Assembly: GCF_947498635.1 (NCBI RefSeq)
Contig: NZ_CANMKV010000005.1
Coordinates: 1-64,000 of the forward strand
Reading direction: 5' to 3'
Length of the DNA stretch: 64,000 nt
DNA from: an uncultured Microbulbifer sp.
GTDB lineage: Bacteria; Pseudomonadota; Gammaproteobacteria; Pseudomonadales; Cellvibrionaceae
Below are positions 25,259 to 34,332 of the stretch, piece after piece. Numbering within the stretch: position 1 is the first letter of the stretch; each line of letters starts with the position of its first letter. Made by a program: the position numbers and the translations under genes. A model generated the notes under the pieces. The model did not search any database, was not told the DNA's origin, and saw only the letters and a list, made by a program, of their open reading frames with translations.

Positions 25259-26761
25259 ATGGTTTCTCGCTCAGCTGTTTTTTTAGTATTTTTCTTCGGT
25301 TTTTTATTATCGGCCAATGCCGCTCCCCGCTATCTCGGCGAGGAGATCTGGTATGAGGTGGAAAGTGAGAATTTTCGGGTAATTACCGATGGCGACCCCA
25401 ACGCGGTAAAAACCCTGGTGGCCGATCTGGAGCGTTATCGTGCGGTCGCTATCAAGCTACTGGATGTCGATCCCGATATTCCCAAGCTCACAGTCTATGC
25501 AGCGGGTGATCGCGATACCTATGCGGGCTTGGTGGGTGCCGAGTTAGCCGATATGACCAACGGCCTCTTTGATACCTCGGCCGAGGGTAGTTATGCCCTG
25601 GTTAATTTAGATGGCCGCAGCGTTGAAAAACAGCTCAAGGCTCGTGAGTTTCTTTTCCACGAGTACACCCACTTCCTCAGTTACAACGGTAACACCACTC
25701 ACTTCCCTTATTGGTACAGTGAGGGCTTTGCTGAATTTATGGCGACGATGTCCTTCCCCAAAAAAGGCCGCTATGAGCTGGGTGAAATTCCCCAGGAGCG
25801 CGCTAGGACACTGATGTATGCCGGCTTGATGCCCCTGGATCAGTTGCTGCGTGCAACGGTTTACAACACCGACGCCGAAGAGAAGGCCGATGTCTATGCC
25901 AGCGGTTGGCTGCTATCCCACTGGTTGATGATGGAGGGCAACAAGGCGGAGGAGTTTAAGCAGTTCGTCGATGACTACAACGATGGTGCCGATCCGGTGA
26001 AGTCATTGGAGAAAGCTCTGGGGATGTCAGTGGATGAGCTAGAGCAAGAATATGTAGCTGCTTTCGATTCGGGTGAGTATGAGGTGGTTAGTGGTGAAGT
26101 GCCCGCTAATTTCAAGGAGGTCACTCCTGAGGTCAAGCGCCTGCGCAAGCGTGAAGCGGTAAATGTGCTGGCGAATTTTATTGCCCAGTCTGGTTACAAC
26201 CTGCAAGCCCTGGATGACCTGATCACCTACTCCTATCACACCGGGATCTACAGTACAGAACTGGCGGCGATTAAAGCGAGTGCAGACCTGCGTATAGGGG
26301 ATTTTCCTCAGGCCAGCCACCTGCTTGCCAGTGTGCCGCGCAAAGACCGTCAGCAACCTTGGTACCTGAGTGCCCACGCCTGGTTGACAGTTAATCAGCA
26401 GGCGACAGTACCGAACGATACCCGCGATTTACGCAGCCTGAAAAAAGCCCGCGATGAATTTGATTACTTAGTGAAGAAAGAACCACAGAATGCTTCCCAT
26501 TGGTTTGGTTTGGCTATGGCAATGGAAATGCTGAACTACCCCCGCGAGGAGTATCTCTCTAATTTGGAGCAGGCCTATATCCGAGCGCCGCGGGAGCTAC
26601 ATATTGCCCAATGGCTAGCGGAAGAGTTGTATCAACAGAAAAATGCGGAATATTTTGCACGGGTTGCAAAACCGCTGATGTTCGAACTCCCGGATGAGGA
26701 GGAGAATAAACAAATAAAAATGAGATTGGCAGAGCTACAGGGCAAACCTAAATCTAGCTAA
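25259..26761 (+). CDS. secreted zinc-peptidase-like protein (DUF1570 type)
   Basis: A 500-residue exported protein (signal sequence VFLVFFFGFLLSANA). The motif HEYTHFLSY at about 139-147 is an HExxH zinc site. The following WYSEGFAEFMA supplies the downstream glutamate (a glutamate zincin pattern, as in peptidase-MA-like proteins). The first 120 residues (YEVESENFRVITDGDP) resemble the DUF1570-type domain. The C-terminal part has TPR-like helical repeats (PRKDRQQPWYLSAHAWL, ASHWFGLAMAMEMLN). The biological substrate is unknown. The start is ATG with no strong ribosome-binding site. Confidence 0.8.
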   Translation: MVSRSAVFLVFFFGFLLSANAAPRYLGEEIWYEVESENFRVITDGDPNAVKTLVADLERYRAVAIKLLDVDPDIPKLTVYAAGDRDTYAGLVGAELADMTNGLFDTSAEGSYALVNLDGRSVEKQLKAREFLFHEYTHFLSYNGNTTHFPYWYSEGFAEFMATMSFPKKGRYELGEIPQERARTLMYAGLMPLDQLLRATVYNTDAEEKADVYASGWLLSHWLMMEGNKAEEFKQFVDDYNDGADPVKSLEKALGMSVDELEQEYVAAFDSGEYEVVSGEVPANFKEVTPEVKRLRKREAVNVLANFIAQSGYNLQALDDLITYSYHTGIYSTELAAIKASADLRIGDFPQASHLLASVPRKDRQQPWYLSAHAWLTVNQQATVPNDTRDLRSLKKARDEFDYLVKKEPQNASHWFGLAMAMEMLNYPREEYLSNLEQAYIRAPRELHIAQWLAEELYQQKNAEYFARVAKPLMFELPDEEENKQIKMRLAELQGKPKSS

Positions 26762-27109
26762 TAACAATAAGAGGCTCGCACAATAACAGAGGGTCTGTCA
26801 CTTAGTGTAAGAGACAACCTATAGTCGCCATCGTATATTTGCCCGGCAATTTGATTTGCTGGGCTTTTTTATGCCCGGAAGCAAAAGCTGGTACGATTTC
26901 CTTATACTGTTGTAATGGTGAGTGTCCCTGGGTAGAGCGCGCACCGGTTAATTCCGGCTTCCTTAACCTGGCAATGTCATTTGTCTATGCATTGTTATCC
27001 ATGCCGGCACTAGGCTGGTACTAGCATGTACTGGTGCAGCCTTAACCTGCTGACGATGGTGTTTGCCGGGTTAAGAACCATAAAAATTACGCGTAAATTA
27101 GGGTGAACT
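26762..27109. other. gene-free stretch with a terminator
   Basis: About 350 bases. A terminator at 26841-26870 closes the upstream gene; the rest is a probable promoter region for the MltF-like gene. Confidence 0.5.
26841..26870 (+). terminator. intrinsic terminator after the DUF1570-type gene
   Basis: GCCCGGCAA (26841-26849) pairs with TTGCTGGGC (26856-26864), with one G-U pair, followed by TTTTTT. Confidence 0.75.
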
Positions 27110-29263
27110 GTGCAAAACATACTACGAGTGGTTATTTTTCTGCTGGTTTTTCTTCTCTTGTTGGTGAGCTGTCAAAAGAAACCCTCTCAGGAGGGGGAAT
27201 CGATAGATGTAACTGAAGAGAGCGCTATCGATCAGGGTGCAGCGTCACAGAGTGCAGAACCCAAAACTATTTTTGCCAACTATCAGGAGCAGGGCGATTT
27301 TTCCGCACTGCAAGAGCGCGGCATATTGCGTTTGCTCGCTCCGAGGGGCCCGGAAGAGGACGCTTTGCCGCGCGCGGGGTTGCCGCAGGGCGAGTGGCGG
27401 CAATTGGCAGAAAAATTCGCCTACAGCCGTGACCTGCAGCCACAATGGATCTATGTGGATAACTTTGCCGCATTGATTCCCGCTCTGACTGAAGGGCGCG
27501 GTGATGTAATCGCCACTAACTTTTCGCGTACCTTTAAGCGCGGTGCAGAAGTGGCATTCACCCGTCCTCTACAGGCGGTGAACGAATTGCTGATTACCCG
27601 AAAAGGGGTGCAAAAACCATTGGAAGAGGTTGCTGTGCGCCGCGGCAGTGCCTATGCCGAGACCCTTGCCACGGATACGGAACATACTTATAAGGTAACT
27701 CTCCTCGATGGAGCTGTAGCCAACAGCACACTCCTGGCTGCTGTAGTTGCTGGGGAGTATCAGGCCACTGTGATGGATAGCAATTTGGCCGATGCGCTCC
27801 TACCCGCTTATCCACAACTCACCGCCAGCGACAGGCTGGAATCCCGAAGGGACATAGCCTGGGCTGTACGACCCAATGCCACCGAATTGCGGCGTGAATT
27901 GAATGAATTTCTGACCGCCGAACTGGTGCTGGCTAGGCAAAATCGAGTGAAACCCGTGCGGGATTGGCAGGACATCATTGAGGGAGGGACCTTAAGAGTT
28001 CTTACCCGCAATCACCCCGCTTCCTATTTCATCTGGCGTGGGGAGTTAATGGGCTTCGATTATGATCTGCTGAAAAAATTTTCCCGCGATCACAAGTTGC
28101 GCTTGAGCATGGTCGTTCCCGATGCGGATATGGATTTGGCCGAAGCCTTGAGGGCGGGTATGGGCGATGTGATCGCGGCATCTTTGACCGTTACTGAATT
28201 GCGCCGCAAACAGGGCTTGGTTTTTTCCCGGCCCTATCTTCAGGTCCGAGAGCAACTGATTGCATCAAGCGCCGATATTTCCCTACAAGGTGATGCTCCC
28301 CTGGAGCAAATGCTGTCGGGTAAAACTGTCGCCGTAAATCCGCAGACCAGTTACCATGAAAGCCTTGCCGAAATGATCACACTGCAGCGTGAGCGGGGTA
28401 TTGCCCCAATCCAGATTTCTACACAGCATGGCGCAACGACAGAGCATCTGATTAATGCCGTTGCCGAGGGGCTTTTCCCCTATACCGTGGCGGACTCCCA
28501 TCTGGTTGCGATTGAAAGCACCTATCGTGATGATTTCAGAGTAGTAGCCGATCTACCGAAAGCGAGGGATATTGCCTGGGCCGTACGTGAGGACCAACCT
28601 CAACTGTTAAAGCAATTAAATAATTTCTTGAAAAAACATCATCGCGATCTGTTTTTTAACGTGACGTATAATAAATATTTTAAGGAAAAAAAGCATATTC
28701 TACGTCACCAGGAGAGTCGTCTACGTTACAGCGATGCCCTTTCTCCCTACGATCCCCTAGTGCATAAATATACCGAGCGTACCGACCGCGACTGGCGTAT
28801 GGTGGTTGCACAAATGTATCAGGAGAGCCAGTTTAATCCTCGTGCACAATCCTTCGCCGGCGCCCAGGGGCTGATGCAGGTACTTCCGCGCACGGCAAAC
28901 CAAATGGGGGTGGCAAACCTCTATGAGCCGGAGAATGGAATACGCGCAGGGGTTTCCTATTTGGACTGGCTGGATCAGCGCTTCCCAGAGGATCTTCCCC
29001 TGGAGCAAAAAATCTATTTCACACTGGCCGCCTACAACGCCGGACACGGCCATGTCCGCGATGCCAGGACCCTCGCCCAGAGCCTCGGGCTGGACCCGAA
29101 TCAATGGTTTGGCCATGTGGAGCAAGCCATGCTGCTCTTATCCAAGCCAGAATACTACCGCCAGAGCCGTTTTGGCTATGTACGTGGTCGGGAGCCGGTC
29201 AAGTATGTGCGGGAGATTAGAGATCGATATCTTGGCTATATCTATACCAGTCGAAACTTTTGA
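27110..29263 (+). CDS. MltF-like lytic transglycosylase with two substrate-binding domains
   Basis: A 717-residue lipoprotein (lipobox LLLVSC, Cys21). Two periplasmic binding-protein (SBP_bac_3) domains follow in tandem, about residues 66-285 and 288-520. Each starts with a short G-x-L-R-x-L strand (GILRLLAP, GTLRVLTR) and has a GDVIA core (GRGDVIATNF and GMGDVIAASL). The C-terminal Slt domain (about 555-700) has the catalytic glutamate Glu572 in YQESQFNP, plus AGAQGLMQVLPRTA and FTLAAYNAGHGHV. E. coli MltF has one such SBP domain and about 518 residues, so this looks like an internal duplication. It cleaves peptidoglycan with 1,6-anhydro product formation in the envelope. The start is GTG. 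Confidence 0.88.
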   Translation: MQNILRVVIFLLVFLLLLVSCQKKPSQEGESIDVTEESAIDQGAASQSAEPKTIFANYQEQGDFSALQERGILRLLAPRGPEEDALPRAGLPQGEWRQLAEKFAYSRDLQPQWIYVDNFAALIPALTEGRGDVIATNFSRTFKRGAEVAFTRPLQAVNELLITRKGVQKPLEEVAVRRGSAYAETLATDTEHTYKVTLLDGAVANSTLLAAVVAGEYQATVMDSNLADALLPAYPQLTASDRLESRRDIAWAVRPNATELRRELNEFLTAELVLARQNRVKPVRDWQDIIEGGTLRVLTRNHPASYFIWRGELMGFDYDLLKKFSRDHKLRLSMVVPDADMDLAEALRAGMGDVIAASLTVTELRRKQGLVFSRPYLQVREQLIASSADISLQGDAPLEQMLSGKTVAVNPQTSYHESLAEMITLQRERGIAPIQISTQHGATTEHLINAVAEGLFPYTVADSHLVAIESTYRDDFRVVADLPKARDIAWAVREDQPQLLKQLNNFLKKHHRDLFFNVTYNKYFKEKKHILRHQESRLRYSDALSPYDPLVHKYTERTDRDWRMVVAQMYQESQFNPRAQSFAGAQGLMQVLPRTANQMGVANLYEPENGIRAGVSYLDWLDQRFPEDLPLEQKIYFTLAAYNAGHGHVRDARTLAQSLGLDPNQWFGHVEQAMLLLSKPEYYRQSRFGYVRGREPVKYVREIRDRYLGYIYTSRNF

Positions 29264-29447
29264 CGCGACACAATTTGATAAGTAATTTTATAATCAAAAA
29301 AGAGTGATGCGGTTCACAAAAGATATTTGGCAGAAATTATTTCTTTCAACCTTGTACTGACTATCAGGTTTTATATTTTGTTAGAGGATTTAGGTGAAGA
29401 TATATACAATAGTATTCTTATTGAGCTTTAGATAAAGGGAAGTAAAG

Positions 29448-30674
29448 ATGTTTTCTAATGAAACATTTACAAGGGAGTTAAGGATTGCAGGAAGTACCGC
29501 AGGTAAACCGGTAACAATTACGCCTCAAGCTGAACCTATATACCACGAGCTCGTAAAGAAGGCGAGAAAAGGCAATTACTGGGCCCAAACCACAGTAAAT
29601 GGCTTGCATCAGTTGGCATCAGGGCGGTTACACCAAAATAATATCTTTATTAAGCCGGGTGCAGTACACAGGGGTGGAACGGAAGAATTTTATGTAATTT
29701 TACCGGGCTGTAAAGCGACAGTGGAAAAATTGGAATCTGATACTTTTAGGGTTCTTTATTTAGAAGCGGATTTAGATTTTTTTGAGTTACAGAAGCAAGA
29801 GATTAAACCGGGGCTTTACTCCGCATCCCATAAAGATGATGAATGGAAAACAAAATTCAAAAGAAATGGGAGCGTTGACAAAATACAAGAAAGAAGAGTC
29901 GCAATTGCCGATAGTAATTATGGAAGAGTAGATGAAACAGCTGATGCTATATTTGAAAACCTTTCAGAGGCTCCATTTACCACAGGTAATACTCTTAAAA
30001 GAACTGGGTATGATTTACATTATACGCCGCAGAAAGAAAATATTGGTCGTTTGCAATCATATCGTTACGCGATTTGTCCATTAGACGATGAACGTATCCA
30101 TGAATCTGCGATTCTGCTGGCAAGAACCATGTATAATGCTAGGAAAATCGAGGGTGTAGGCTGGATTGCCGAATTTGGCGGGTCTGCGGTTTTGACTCAG
30201 GCAATGAAAATACTGGCTGGTCAAAATGTTAAATTAGAGGATCATACGGTGTATATGCACAGGCCGACTACGTCCCCTAATGAGGCCATAAAGCAGGCAC
30301 ATAAACTTGGCCTTCAGATCGAGAGAAATTTCTCTAAGTCAGATATGACTGACTGGGTGGGCAATCAGTCACAGCTAAAGGTGATTGTTAATCGATTGAA
30401 AGATGCAAGAGATAACTATAAGTGGTCACATGCCGCAATAGATGCAATTACTTATGGTAAGAGTGCCCAGGGGCTGGCGGCTTCTGGTGTGGCTGCCGTT
30501 GCCTATTTATCTGGATTGGCTGGAATGGCTATTTCTGCTCCAGCGATTCCCGCTGTCTTGACCCTGGTAGGCGCTGTGGCAGTATCCGGTGCTGGGGCTC
30601 TGAAGACGGCGAATAATGCGACCAAGTCAATTGCTCCCAAGTTTCACAATAAACATATTAAAGGTCGCCTTTAA
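29448..30674 (+). CDS. hypothetical protein with a C-terminal hydrophobic hairpin
   Basis: A 408-residue protein, not recognised as a named family. Residues about 180-330 look like an alpha/beta sandwich: VGWIAEFGGSAVLTQAMKILAG has the strand, tight turn and helix seen around a hydrolase nucleophile, but with GGSA instead of GxSxG. This is followed by a DHTVYMHRPTT strand. Residues about 342-380 are an alanine/glycine-rich hydrophobic segment (GVAAVAYLSGLAGMAISAPAIPAVLTLVG type) that could insert in a membrane as a hairpin. No signal peptide. The TAA overlaps the ATG of the next gene (TAATG), so the two are translationally coupled. The base composition is AT-richer than the neighbours. Confidence 0.7.
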   Translation: MFSNETFTRELRIAGSTAGKPVTITPQAEPIYHELVKKARKGNYWAQTTVNGLHQLASGRLHQNNIFIKPGAVHRGGTEEFYVILPGCKATVEKLESDTFRVLYLEADLDFFELQKQEIKPGLYSASHKDDEWKTKFKRNGSVDKIQERRVAIADSNYGRVDETADAIFENLSEAPFTTGNTLKRTGYDLHYTPQKENIGRLQSYRYAICPLDDERIHESAILLARTMYNARKIEGVGWIAEFGGSAVLTQAMKILAGQNVKLEDHTVYMHRPTTSPNEAIKQAHKLGLQIERNFSKSDMTDWVGNQSQLKVIVNRLKDARDNYKWSHAAIDAITYGKSAQGLAASGVAAVAYLSGLAGMAISAPAIPAVLTLVGAVAVSGAGALKTANNATKSIAPKFHNKHIKGRL

Positions 30675-31549
30675 TGCGAAATTTTCTGAAGTATTCAGGT
30701 TTGCAGTTGCGGAAGGTTGAAACCCCTGTTACTCCAGTTGGTCCTGATTTTGAGAGCGCAAAGCGTAAAAAGATAATTATTGATGGAGCTCAAGTAAGTC
30801 TTATATTGCCTCGTCACGACTCTGGCCGACGCAAGAAAGAAAAACTGGAACCTAAAGGTGATCATGTTAGAGTTGGCTATTCATCGCGCAATATTTCTAA
30901 CTTCATAAAAAATGAAGCTTGGGAATCTTGGCCTATACTAAAACGAGTTTGGGCGTTTTATGGGAGTTGGTTTGTTGGGCAGTTAGCCAATATTAATTTC
31001 TCTATTTCGGCTTATCGCTGGAAATTTCAGCCAGAAAATACTTCAGTCTTTCATCCTAAAATCTTTGAGCTAGCGGTAACCCATTTTCTTAATTCAAGTT
31101 ATGGGTATGAAACTGATGAGGGGGTTCCATGGCATCAGGCGCCTGTAAATTGGCAAGTTATAGATAGTCTACCCGTACCTGCGGCTAAATTTAGAGTTGA
31201 ATCAAAGTTGGGATATAGCCCATCCCGCATGCAAATTATGCAATTTCCTGTGTCTGATAAAGTGATTGTTAAAATTCAGGCAAGCTTTGGCCAGACTTGC
31301 CCGGCACATATAGGTATCCTTGGTGAGGAAATCCGTGATGAGGAAATGCAGGCTCTTCTAGATAAAGTATATTGTAGTGTGCAACTTGATTTTGGTGATA
31401 TTGATAAGTCCGGTTTAAGGAATTCTTTACAGGTAGCTGGAGATGCCACTCTTACAAAGAGCTTCGCCCCCCTCAAGTGGCCAGTCTATGTTGATAAGTA
31501 CGGTAAAGAGTCCGAAGAAATAAAAAAAATGATTGTTTCTGGACAATAA
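30674..31549 (+). CDS. hypothetical protein coupled to the preceding gene
   Basis: A 291-residue protein of no recognised family. The N-terminal 60 residues are basic (AKRKKIIIDGAQ, RRKKEKLEP). The middle (WPILKRVWAFYGSWFVGQLANIN) is aromatic and amphipathic. The rest reads as mixed alpha/beta (AKFRVESKLGYSPSRMQIMQFP, GQTCPAHIGILGEEI). It has no signal peptide or predicted helix hairpin of membrane type. Its start overlaps the stop of the upstream gene, so the two proteins are probably made together and may act as partners. An effector with its immunity or chaperone protein is one possible reading; nothing in the sequence proves it. Confidence 0.7.
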   Translation: MRNFLKYSGLQLRKVETPVTPVGPDFESAKRKKIIIDGAQVSLILPRHDSGRRKKEKLEPKGDHVRVGYSSRNISNFIKNEAWESWPILKRVWAFYGSWFVGQLANINFSISAYRWKFQPENTSVFHPKIFELAVTHFLNSSYGYETDEGVPWHQAPVNWQVIDSLPVPAAKFRVESKLGYSPSRMQIMQFPVSDKVIVKIQASFGQTCPAHIGILGEEIRDEEMQALLDKVYCSVQLDFGDIDKSGLRNSLQVAGDATLTKSFAPLKWPVYVDKYGKESEEIKKMIVSGQ

Positions 31550-32404
31550 AATATTTGAGCATGTTGATGGGGTGGTGATAATTTCTGCCCCTAAATATTC
31601 TAAAAATACAGCAGTCGACAAATACAAATCATCGATTAAGTTGATTTTATATGTTCAGCGCTGAAGCGCGTCGCCCGTCAAGAGACGGTAGCCGTGTGTT
31701 TTCCCAATATCCTCCAGGAAATTTAAAACCAAACATTTTTATGTGTGATGGTTTAAACGCTCAATGGTCCTTTTGTGATCCGCTTAATTTGCAAGCTTGA
31801 AGTCAGCATTTTTCGGAAAGTTATGTGGTGGAAAGCCATTTTTTCAAACCGTGTCTCTCACGGTGTATACGGATGCGTATAATAGACTTTTAAGTCAAGC
31901 TCTTTATTTAACAGTTTCATTTAATGAGGTTTTTATTAGCAGTGGTGGTATGTACTAGTTACCTGTATAGCTCAAGTAGCTCTATGGTAGCCTGAGTGGA
32001 AAGCTTTTCAGTGTTGCGGGAGAGTAAATCTTTATAGTTGCGACTAGAACATTACTATGGATATCTGCCGATATAATTGCCACCTATAACTTTTTCAATT
32101 TTCCAGTGCGAGATGTATCGTCGACAATTCATGGTTGTTGTTCGATGGTGATGGTGTTCTTAGTATGTCCTTTATTTACTCCCCATTAACTCATTTGTTG
32201 TAGAGGGTATTTCCTCCGCTCTTCATTCATCCGTTGGTCTTGCTTGCCTTGGTAGTTTTTGTTCTCCCCTAATTGCAGAGAATCTAAGGGATCAGTAAAT
32301 ATCTGGGGTTTAATATTTATTGAAATATTTTATATTTAATTGTTACTATGCTCCGATAGAGGCTGTGAATAACTTAGCTCGATTTAAAGAATGATTTTTA
32401 GTTG
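31550..32404. other. long AT-rich gene-free stretch
   Basis: About 855 bases between the coupled pair and the Kelch gene. No credible frame is present. Near 31650-31700 several small hairpins are crowded together (GCGC/GCGC, CCGTC/GACGG, ACGG/CCGT), and near 31723-31756 a TTTAAA-containing inverted repeat occurs. It may be a decayed region or a structured leader or RNA; I could not match a known RNA family. Confidence 0.5.
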
Positions 32405-33457
32405 CTAAGATTTCCAGCTTAGCTTTATAGTGGATGCAAGTGTTTTCTGTGGCCCTGCTTTTGCAGCTCCTCCTATAATATAGAGGTTATTATCTATCGT
32501 GACCGCGCCGTGGCCATGTCGAGCCCCGCTTAATGGGGATTCCTTACTCCATTGATCACTGATGGGGTCGTAGGCCCAGACTGTGCTAAATGCTGTCCCG
32601 GTTTTCCAATTACCATTGGGGCCAAATGCCTCACCACCCGTAACGACAATCTTTCCATTGAGTGGAGCCGCTGTAAGACCGGCGAGAGCTTGTGGCAATG
32701 GTCTTATTTTCTCCCACTGATCCAGGTTGGGGTCATAGGCCTCGGCATAAGCGAGATTTCTGGCTTTAGTGTTTCCATTGCTGGTCTGGCGGCCACCAAT
32801 AACATAAATTCTATTATTTACTACTGTTCCAGCGGCTGAATTTCGTCTGATGGTGGCAGGTGCTGCTGTTTCCCAATCGGTATTGCCTATCAAAACATAG
32901 TGATTTTTTGTGTCGATATTTCTGGAATGATTGTTGGGGGACTTTCCACCGACCACATGGATTGTTTCCGAAATGTTGGTATATATACTCTCGGCTATAG
33001 GGGTAGGAAGTTGCGGGGCCGAATCCCACTCATTTCCATTTCTAGTAAGTCTGTAGACTGTAGCCATGGCTTGCCAGGCATCGTCTTTTTTTCCATGGAA
33101 GCCGCCTATGCCGTATAGGTAATTGGAATTTGCTGCCATACCCAGATGATGTCTAGCTTCTGGGAGTGAGGGGCCCTTTCTCCATGTTAAAATTTTCGGT
33201 GAAAAAATATAGCAACGCTTCGAAGGAGATAGATCGTAAAAGATTGGAGTGGAGGATGGAGTAAGTCCCCCGGAAACAAAAATCTCACCGGCAAAAGCTG
33301 TGGGGTATATTTCCTGAATTGGAATCGCTAGGTCGGGCAACCTTGACAAATAAAGCTGTGGTCGTTCCCATATGGTTTCGGCTTTTCCAGAAGTTCCACC
33401 AATAACAAGAGGTGCTAATCCGGTTAACTTTAGAAAATTGCGCCTGGAAAAATACAT
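32405..33457 (-). CDS. Tat-exported Kelch-repeat protein
   Basis: About 350 residues. The N-terminus has a twin-arginine signal (FSRRNFLKL) followed by a hydrophobic stretch. The rest is a beta-propeller of six Kelch blades with paired glycines (IFVSGGLTP, LYGIGGFHG, IHVVGGKSP, IYVIGGRQT, IVVTGGEAF, LYIIGGAAK). This resembles NanM-type or galactose-oxidase-type propellers without a catalytic domain. It is likely to be periplasmic or surface-located and to bind a ligand or partner. The ATG at 33457 is preferred over a TTG at 33466. A GNAT gene lies just upstream on the same strand. Confidence 0.85.
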   Translation of the reverse strand: MYFSRRNFLKLTGLAPLVIGGTSGKAETIWERPQLYLSRLPDLAIPIQEIYPTAFAGEIFVSGGLTPSSTPIFYDLSPSKRCYIFSPKILTWRKGPSLPEARHHLGMAANSNYLYGIGGFHGKKDDAWQAMATVYRLTRNGNEWDSAPQLPTPIAESIYTNISETIHVVGGKSPNNHSRNIDTKNHYVLIGNTDWETAAPATIRRNSAAGTVVNNRIYVIGGRQTSNGNTKARNLAYAEAYDPNLDQWEKIRPLPQALAGLTAAPLNGKIVVTGGEAFGPNGNWKTGTAFSTVWAYDPISDQWSKESPLSGARHGHGAVTIDNNLYIIGGAAKAGPQKTLASTIKLSWKS

Positions 33458-33501
33458 TTTTTGCAAAATCCCTTTTTTAATTGTTGGAACTTATTATTCA
33501 G

Positions 33502-33963
33502 TTAGATTTGTTTGGAAAGAAATAGGCTATGAGGGTCTTCCCTATAGTTGGCAAAGGGGTTGCAAGGTTTAAAGCCATATTGTCGGTATAGTGTAACTGC
33601 AGGAGTAAAAGGTTCACTGCTGCCAGTTTCCAGCTTAACCTCTCTGTAATTCCTGCGTTTTGCTTCTTGCAGTATTTCTTCTAGGACTGCACTGGCAACG
33701 CCTTTGCGAAGAAATAATCGGTTGGTTTTCATGGATTTGATTTCACCCTGGGATGCTGAGATCTCCTTTAGGGCCCCGCAGCCCGCGAGAACACCATTAA
33801 TTCGAGCGCTCCAGAAAGTGATTGTTGTATCTTTTCGGTCATTAGACTTCAGGGCGTGTACGCTTTCTGGAGGGGAGTGTTGATACATTTCCTGTAAGTG
33901 GGATTCTAGTAGAGCATTAATAGAGCCATCAGACAGATTGTCTTTTTGTACTATAAACTTCAT
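33502..33963 (-). CDS. GNAT family N-acetyltransferase
   Basis: A 153-residue acetyltransferase with one GNAT domain. The acetyl-CoA site is visible as RLFLRKGVASAVLEEILQEAKRR (motif A with the RxxGxA-like loop), preceded by GEIKSMKTN and followed by YREVKLETGSSEPFTPAVTLYRQYGFK. Substrate unknown. AAGGA lies directly before the ATG. It may be in one transcript with the Kelch gene downstream, about 45 bases away. Confidence 0.85.
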   Translation of the reverse strand: MKFIVQKDNLSDGSINALLESHLQEMYQHSPPESVHALKSNDRKDTTITFWSARINGVLAGCGALKEISASQGEIKSMKTNRLFLRKGVASAVLEEILQEAKRRNYREVKLETGSSEPFTPAVTLYRQYGFKPCNPFANYREDPHSLFLSKQI

Positions 33964-34332
33964 TCCTTCACGCCTTTACTTTCATCGGGTGTATGTTGCA
34001 AAAATGGGGCACGTACTATGAATTTTAATGGCCATCCACGGTAAGTTTGAGCTGAGCGACCTCCATTATGAGAACCAAGCCGCAGAGGAGTATTTCTTAA
34101 AGATACAGCTGAACGATAATTTGACTTCTCTGTCGCCAAGCCTGTAAGTACTAGGAATAGGGTCGCTATAACAATTGGTTTTATATCAATTTAAGTATAT
34201 TTTTACAATTTAAATCGAAAATAATTAAAAAAGGGCCCAGGGGCCCTTAATGGTTTCTTTGTTGGGGGCATTTGTTGCTGGTATATAGGTATAAAGGCCC
34301 TTGGTTAGCATCCTATACGATTAAGGTCAAGA
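33964..34332. other. gene-free stretch with the terminator of the M1 gene
   Basis: About 370 bases. AAGGGCCC (34231-34238) and GGGCCCTT (34241-34248) form a terminator followed on the minus strand by TTTTTT; it closes the M1 gene that ends at 34333. Nothing else was recognised. Confidence 0.6.

Noticed and set aside
29448-31549. Type VI secretion effector cluster
   Set aside because: No VgrG, PAAR, Hcp or adaptor gene is near, so the coupling alone does not support this; kept only as a possibility.
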